From an uncultured Desulfobacterales bacterium (lineage in GTDB: Bacteria; Desulfobacterota; Desulfobacteria; Desulfobacterales; G020354645), in the NCBI GenBank assembly GCA_947259865.1, contig CAMYNZ010000111.1, positions 1-20,266 on the forward strand: a DNA stretch of 20,266 nucleotides. Reading direction: 5' to 3'. The first letter of the stretch is position 1; the number at the start of each line of letters is the position of its first letter. A program made the position numbers and the translations under genes. Shown piece by piece: positions 15,730 through 20,266 of this stretch. The notes beneath the pieces are model-generated. The model made no database searches. It was not told the origin of the DNA and worked only from the letters and a program-made list of their open reading frames with translations.

Positions 15730-16025
15730 TAGAAGCTATCTCAAATATACATTTTATCCGCCAGAGATCTTTGGCGGGCTAACGCCCAATTATCCGCCAG
15801 AGTACTTTGGCGGATTGCGAGCCTCCTCAAAATGCTCACATGATGTAAGGTTTAGCCCGTTGAGCCCGTTGGCCCGTTAGCCGGTTAACATTCGGATGGA
15901 CTCCTTTTTATTACGGGCTGAACCGGCTTAACTGGCAAACCGGCTAACCAAATATTGCGCTTTATCCGCCGTTGTTGTGGCGGGCTTGTCCTTGAACGTA
16001 ATCTGCATTTTTGAGATAGCTTCTA
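15730..16025. mobile_element. 296-bp segment bounded by inverted repeats and filled with hairpins
   Basis: TAGAAGCTATCTCAAA at 15730-15745 is repeated exactly in reverse at 16010-16025, and matching continues imperfectly for about six more bases inward. Inside are three hairpins on a CCGCC...GGCGG theme (15758-15777, 15794-15813, 15966-15982). There is also a three-fold GCCCGTT repeat (about 15855-15878) and GTTAGCCGGTT (15876-15886), which pairs with AACCGGCTAAC (15938-15948). No transposase or convincing protein is present; a 69-codon minus-strand frame crosses the right end. I see no clear target duplication. It has the look of a non-autonomous element or a nested cluster of palindromic repeats. 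Confidence 0.5.
15758..15813. repeat. Two tandem CCGCCAGAG...TTTGGCGG palindromes
   Basis: Two 20-base near-perfect palindromes, CCGCCAGAGATCTTTGGCGG (15758-15777) and CCGCCAGAGTACTTTGGCGG (15794-15813), each preceded by TAT. They differ only in the central bases (GATC against GTAC), and each centre is itself palindromic, as if the stem were conserved and the tip free. A third, shorter relative (CCGCC-GTTGTTGT-GGCGG) is at 15966. These resemble dispersed REP-like units. Confidence 0.7.
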
Positions 16026-16436
16026 ATATCAGGCGAAATAAAGCAATGTTTTTGTAAGACCTTCGGCTACCATGAGGTCCGCAGTCAAGGTCATTTTGGG
16101 GCGATCGCAAACAGCAAGTTATCAGAAAGGATTCCAAGAATCAAAATCTTTTTTATCGATTCTTTTTGCCAGGCTTTGGCTTCGGAAAATTTCAAAATCA
16201 ATGCCGGGACATAGATGATCCTACATTCCCGGCATTGGTGAAAACAAAGGTTGAAATCTGATCGAACGGTTACCCATTGCGTGCTTTCCAGGAACTGACA
16301 GTTCTCTCATCAGGGCAAACGGAATGACGGTTTCTCACGTGACGATATGTTTGTGATTCTGGAAACTTGGGAGGGGAAAATTTGTGTCCACAACATTATG
16401 TGCAGGCCATGGAAGTGAAAAAGAGGGCGGAATGGA
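16026..16436. other. Gene-free stretch with one strong hairpin
   Basis: No protein-coding frame has supporting signals. The one clear structure is AATGCCGGG (16200-16208) pairing perfectly with CCCGGCATT (16228-16236) across a 19-base loop. It lies 200 bases beyond the stop of the sigma-54 regulator gene, has no U tract, and may be a small RNA, a repeat or a distant terminator. Confidence 0.35.
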
Positions 16437-17828
16437 TCAGATTTTGAAGAATTCTTTGCGGATTCCGTATTTCAACATCAACTTGTTTAACTGACGGGTC
16501 GTAATGCCGGCTTGATCAGCGGAGACTTTTACCTTTCCCCGGTTTCTCGAAAGAAGCTCTTTAAGATACTGTCTTTCAAATTCTTCGACTGTCCGTTTTC
16601 TGGCCACCGCCAGAGATGCATCCGACTGAATCGGTAATATGGCGGCTGCAGGATCATTTTCAAACAGTTCGTTGGGAAAATTTTCGGGTGTGAGTGCCGC
16701 CGTTGATTCCAACAGGTAGGCCCTTTCCATAAGGTTTTCCAGTTCACGGATGTTGCCCGGCCAGGAATATGTCTTCAGGGCTGCTGTGACGGCCGGATGT
16801 ACTCGATTGATTTTTTTACCATAGGCACGGTTAATCCTTGTTAAAATCGTGTCGGTCAATAAAGAGATGTCTTCCTTTCGCTCCCTCAGGGGCGGCAGTT
16901 CAATGGGGAATACATTAAGCCGGTAATAAAGATCCTTTCTGAAGGTTCCGTTTTCACTCTTTTGTTGGAGATCGGCATTGCTGGCGGAAATAATTCTGGC
17001 ATCGGTTTTGAACGTTTCTTCACTGCCTACGGGACTGAAAGTCCCGTCCTGCAAAACTTGCAGCAGTTTTATTTGCGATGACGGAGAAATGGTGCCGACT
17101 TCATCCAAAAAGATGGTCCCTCCTTTGGCAATTTCAAACTTTCCGAGTTTTTTCCGGTGGGCACCGGTAAATGATCCTTTTTCGTGACCGAACAGTTCGC
17201 TCTCCAGCAGGGTGTCCGGAATCGCTCCGCAATGGACACTTATGAAGGGGGCATCATGCCGCTGGCTGTGAATGTGGATCACTCGCGCCAACACGCCCTT
17301 GCCGGTTCCGGTTTCACCGCTGAGCAGGATAGTGGCCTTGGTTGCCGCCACTGCGCGGATTTTCTCATAAACTATTCGCATTGCGCTGCTTTCGGTGCGA
17401 ATCATATCCAGTGTATCAGGTCGCCAGAACTTATCTCTTAAATAGTCGAGCTCCAGGTTTTTTATGACACTTTTTTCGGCAGACGCTGCAACCAAGCGGA
17501 CTTCTCCGGCATTGAGGGGACGGAGAATGTAATCGCTGGCGCCGGCTTTTATGAGCTTAACGGTTTTTCGTATCCCCTCCGGCGGTGTCATCAAGATTAT
17601 TTCTGCGCTGGCGTGTAGATTGATGAAAGGCTTCAGGGCCTCCTGGTAATCTTCGGTTTCAGTAAAAAGATCGATTTCTATGAAGGCTAGCGAGTGCTGT
17701 CTGTCCCTAAGAATATTGACTGCCGCCGCCCGGTTGTCGGTGGTCTCGACGGTGTATTCCGGGCCCAGAGCGGAAATGATTTGCTTGCTGTCTTTTTCGT
17801 CAGAGGAAACGACCAGAGCAGATTGCAT
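16437..17828 (-). CDS. Sigma-54-dependent transcriptional regulator, NtrC-like, altered receiver
   Basis: 463 residues in NtrC order: receiver (about 1-118), AAA+ sigma-54 activation domain (about 142-370) and a Fis-type helix-turn-helix (about 430-459). The AAA+ part has Walker A GETGTGKG (171-178), the sigma-54 contact loop GSFTGA (218-223, a common variant of GAFTGA), Walker B GGTIFLDE (236-243) and FRKDLYYRLNVFPIELPPLRER. The receiver keeps a candidate phospho-acceptor Asp53 (FIEIDLF). However, the usual acidic pair reads SSD (8-10), so one acid is Ser, and the conserved Lys of KP is Arg103 (ILRPL). Phosphorylation may be weak or absent. An in-frame stop lies two codons before the ATG, fixing the start, and no ribosome binding site is visible. 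No partner histidine kinase is nearby; targets are unknown. Confidence 0.92.
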   Translation of the reverse strand: MQSALVVSSDEKDSKQIISALGPEYTVETTDNRAAAVNILRDRQHSLAFIEIDLFTETEDYQEALKPFINLHASAEIILMTPPEGIRKTVKLIKAGASDYILRPLNAGEVRLVAASAEKSVIKNLELDYLRDKFWRPDTLDMIRTESSAMRIVYEKIRAVAATKATILLSGETGTGKGVLARVIHIHSQRHDAPFISVHCGAIPDTLLESELFGHEKGSFTGAHRKKLGKFEIAKGGTIFLDEVGTISPSSQIKLLQVLQDGTFSPVGSEETFKTDARIISASNADLQQKSENGTFRKDLYYRLNVFPIELPPLRERKEDISLLTDTILTRINRAYGKKINRVHPAVTAALKTYSWPGNIRELENLMERAYLLESTAALTPENFPNELFENDPAAAILPIQSDASLAVARKRTVEEFERQYLKELLSRNRGKVKVSADQAGITTRQLNKLMLKYGIRKEFFKI

Positions 17829-18280
17829 TTTTTATTTTGGGGGATTATGATGTTACATGAATTGATTTAACCGATGATCTGCTAACATGTTTCACATACT
17901 ATTATCGAGTGTGGATGTCAATGTGGGATAAATGTCAGAGGGTAATCCAAGGAATGGACGAAGCGCAGTGAAAACGGATAGATGGGCGGCTGCCTATTGG
18001 ATTTCAAAAACTGCCAATGCCTTCTGGACCTTGTTCATCACCTGGATTCTCTGTTTCGGTACGTTCTTTACCCCAGCCATACTTGCTGCCTGATAGCTGG
18101 CCTGCCACAGGGGAGAGGTTCAATGGCGAACGTCTCCTCCTCTGGATATTGGCCAATCGGAACTCTAAGGTCCTGTTATCGATCGGGGAAGCGGCAGCAA
18201 AGCCTAAAACCGGGCAGGTTTGATAACGATTATGATGGATCCAAACCCCAACCGGTGAAGTTTCACGAACGTTGGGTTGT
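17829..18280. other. 452-bp stretch without a convincing gene, ptsP side
   Basis: The right-hand ~330 bases (about 17950-18280) are less AT-rich than the left part and are open in several frames on both strands. These include a 100-codon plus-strand frame and a 119-codon minus-strand frame that enters the end of ptsP. Neither has a ribosome binding site or a product I recognise. This may be remnant coding or repeat DNA. The left part holds the promoter-like pair described separately. Confidence 0.35.
17893..17921 (-). promoter_or_regulatory. Candidate promoter of the sigma-54 regulator gene
   Basis: On the minus strand: a perfect TTGACA (17916-17921), a 17-base spacer and TATGTG (17893-17898, 3 of 6 to consensus). 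It would give a leader of about 60 bases. The -10 is poor, so the call rests on the -35 and the spacing. Confidence 0.33.
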
Positions 18281-20266
18281 TTAAAATTCCGTATCATCCA
18301 GAGTTTTGCGGACACCTTTGATGGTGCTTTCTGACAGGAGCCGGTTTGCAAGAGTTTCAGCATCTGATAATTTCAGGGCGGAAATGAACTTCTGTATGCC
18401 CGGTAGAAACCCTGGATAGATACTGAGAATGCGTATTCCGATACCGAGTAAAAATGGAATATATTCCGGCTCATGGGCCATCTCACCGCATACCCAAAGC
18501 TCTTTTTTTTGCTTCGTTGCAGCCCGAGCTATTTTTGCAAGCCCTCTCAGGACTGCCGGATGATAGGGTTGATAATAGTGGGCGACTTTTTCATTTCCGC
18601 GATCGACGGCAAGCATATACTGGATAAAATCATTTGTCCCAATCGCTAAAAAGTCGACCGCGTTGGTGAATTCCTCTATAATTTCCAGCACGGCAGGTAA
18701 TTCAATCATTGCCCCGATTCGGGGCTTGGGGTGATGGGGTAGATCTTCGCCTTCGAGTGCGCCGATGCACTGATAAACCTCATGTTTTGCCTCCCGGTAG
18801 TCATCCAGCGAAGAAATCATTGGAAACATAATCCGCACCGTTTCTGCCTCCCAACCGGCTCTTAAGATTGCCCGCAGTTGTTGACGGAATATTTCCCGGT
18901 GGTGCAGTGTGAAACGTATAGCTCTCAGTCCCAGATCGGGGTTGTCCTCTTTCGGGGTGGCCGCATATGCCGGCATTTTGTTACCGCCGAGATCAAGGGT
19001 TCGAATCGCCACCCCTTTTCCTCGCATACCATCAAACAGCTTTTTATAGACAAGATATTGTTCTTCTTCGGAAGGGACTGATGACCGAATCAGAAACGGA
19101 AATTCGCTTCTGTACAACCCCACTCCTTCGGCTTTCATTTCTCTGGCAAGGGAAAGGTCCCGGAGAATAGTGATGTTTGCCAGAAGTCGAATACGAACAC
19201 CATCTTTTGTGTAGCTTTTGGGAGACATGAGTTTGGCCGCAGAAGCTGTATCCTGGGGTGACGGTTCATGAGCCGCATATTCCTGGACAATTGTTTCAGA
19301 GGGGTTGACATATATTTCTCCAACTCCGGCATCCATAATTACCGGTGTATCCGGGGGCAGATCCAACAACTCTTGCCGATCAGCAATAATCATCGGAATT
19401 CGCAATGACTGTGCTAAAATAGATACGTGGGATGTGATACCACCACTTAATAAGATAATTCCCTTAACTCCCTCGGATGCTAACTTGAGAACATCGGAAG
19501 GATATAACTCCCGGGCAATAACAATCCGATTTTCACCCCAAAATGACGTATCGTGATCGACCGGCTCGAAATTTTTCAGAATCCGTCCGGCAAGGTCTTT
19601 AACATCATTGGCTTTTTCCCTGATGTGGACCAACGGACTTTCTAAAAACAATTCGATGTATTGCCCAGCGACCCGTTTGACGGCCGCCGGTGGTGCGGTG
19701 CCCTCCCGGATCAGATTTTCCATTTGATCGATAAACCGAGCATCTTTCAGGATCATTAGATGCGCTGTAAAAATAAGCGAGGCACTTTCCGGCATTTGGT
19801 GGGCGAATCGCGCCTGGAGTTCGCTGATTTGATCAGTGGTCGCGCGAATCGCACGATTAAAGTCTTTTAGGGTATACGCAGAGTCGATTCCAGCGTTCGG
19901 ATCGAGCAACATGTTATAAACCGTATCGAGCACCATCGCTAATGCATGGGCATAGCCGGGGGAAGCAACTTGACCTTTAATCACCCGGAGATCTTCAGGA
20001 ATTGGTTTAGTGATTTGCTTCTCTCTTTTTCGATCGTGGTCTATCAAAAATCGTGCATTACCGATCGCCCCCGCCAGTTGTGAGGCAATGACCCGCATGG
20101 CGATGACATCAAGTTCATCAAAATAATTGCTTTTTTCGTGCTGTACCACCAAAACGCCAATTTTTTCTACCCCTCTGAGAATCGGCACCGACAGAAAAGA
20201 ATCGAACCGATCCTCGTGGGCTTCTGCAAAATATTTGAATTTCGGATTGCGGCCGGCAAAAGCTTC
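18281..20266 (-). CDS. ptsP: PEP-protein phosphotransferase PtsP (enzyme I Ntr type), 5' end missing
   Basis: 661 codons are visible and the frame stays open through the right window edge, so the N-terminus is missing. In order, the readable part has the second half of a GAF domain (FLSVPILRGVEKIGVLVVQH...AIGNARFL), the enzyme I N-terminal domain (from KGQVASPGYAHALA) and the phosphohistidine loop GGITSHVSILAQ (His codon at 19427-19429). The PEP-binding barrel follows, with GLYRSEFPFL, RTLDLGGNKMPAY, GAMIELPAVLE, GTNDFIQYMLAVDRGN and the catalytic cysteine in WVCGEMA. Enzyme I takes phosphate from PEP and passes it to HPr or NPr; the GAF-bearing form feeds the nitrogen-related PTS, which in E. 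coli also influences K+ transport. All catalytic residues checked are present. Neither HPr nor EIIA genes are in the window. It is followed by the sigma-54 regulator after 452 bp. Confidence 0.94.
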   Translation of the reverse strand, partial: EAFAGRNPKFKYFAEAHEDRFDSFLSVPILRGVEKIGVLVVQHEKSNYFDELDVIAMRVIASQLAGAIGNARFLIDHDRKREKQITKPIPEDLRVIKGQVASPGYAHALAMVLDTVYNMLLDPNAGIDSAYTLKDFNRAIRATTDQISELQARFAHQMPESASLIFTAHLMILKDARFIDQMENLIREGTAPPAAVKRVAGQYIELFLESPLVHIREKANDVKDLAGRILKNFEPVDHDTSFWGENRIVIARELYPSDVLKLASEGVKGIILLSGGITSHVSILAQSLRIPMIIADRQELLDLPPDTPVIMDAGVGEIYVNPSETIVQEYAAHEPSPQDTASAAKLMSPKSYTKDGVRIRLLANITILRDLSLAREMKAEGVGLYRSEFPFLIRSSVPSEEEQYLVYKKLFDGMRGKGVAIRTLDLGGNKMPAYAATPKEDNPDLGLRAIRFTLHHREIFRQQLRAILRAGWEAETVRIMFPMISSLDDYREAKHEVYQCIGALEGEDLPHHPKPRIGAMIELPAVLEIIEEFTNAVDFLAIGTNDFIQYMLAVDRGNEKVAHYYQPYHPAVLRGLAKIARAATKQKKELWVCGEMAHEPEYIPFLLGIGIRILSIYPGFLPGIQKFISALKLSDAETLANRLLSESTIKGVRKTLDDTEF

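Noticed and set aside
15749..15830. Possible CRISPR array from repeated CCGCC units
   Set aside because: Only two or three copies, uneven spacing, palindromic full-length units and no cas gene.
15928..16137. 69-codon minus-strand frame over the right end of the second element
   Set aside because: No ribosome binding site and no known family; it crosses the inverted repeat, so it is probably read through repeat DNA by chance.
18004..18363. 119-codon minus-strand frame overlapping the end of ptsP
   Set aside because: It overlaps the ptsP coding end in another frame, lacks a ribosome binding site and shows no recognisable domain.

Overview
The window looks like chromosomal DNA of an anaerobic bacterium, most likely of the Desulfobacterota (the old Deltaproteobacteria). 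This is an inference from gene content: a two-subunit 2-oxoacid:ferredoxin oxidoreductase, an archaeal-type S-adenosylmethionine synthetase, a sigma-54 activator, a GAF-containing PtsP-type enzyme I and Shine-Dalgarno-led genes in moderate-GC DNA. No rRNA, tRNA, CRISPR array, intact insertion sequence or phage gene is visible. Both ends of the window cut genes: a minus-strand gene begins at 49 and leaves at the left edge, and ptsP enters from the right edge.

Region 1-9811 is dominated by inorganic ion handling. On the minus strand are a probable membrane-protein start (1-49), an MscS-type mechanosensitive channel and corA (operon-like, 28 bp apart), and a CaCA-family cation/Ca2+ antiporter. 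On the plus strand are a DUF502 membrane protein and two tandem CNNM/CorC-type proteins (DUF21-CBS-CorC_HlyC). mgtE follows on the minus strand, convergent with the pair. Three unrelated families linked to Mg2+ transport (CorA, MgtE, CNNM/CorC) lie within about 8 kb of each other.

Region 10000-15604 is core metabolism. An archaeal-type AdoMet synthetase (minus) is divergent from a phosphofructokinase (plus), which converges on korA-korB (minus). Between mgtE and the AdoMet synthetase is a 290-bp foldback element (10010-10299). It has 20-bp terminal inverted repeats, in-register matching arms and a 6-bp flanking direct repeat that overlaps the synthetase stop codon.

Region 15605-20266 begins with about 830 bp of non-coding DNA. 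It holds a second inverted-repeat-bounded segment (15730-16025) full of hairpins, and a separate strong hairpin (16200-16236). Then follow an orphan sigma-54-dependent regulator with an altered receiver pocket, a 450-bp stretch without a convincing gene, and the 5'-truncated ptsP.

The protein families are recognisable, so I do not see a clearly new enzymatic system. The least explained items are the foldback element, the hairpin-rich second element, the shifted cysteine in KorB, the altered receiver of the sigma-54 regulator, and the density of Mg2+ and other cation transport genes.
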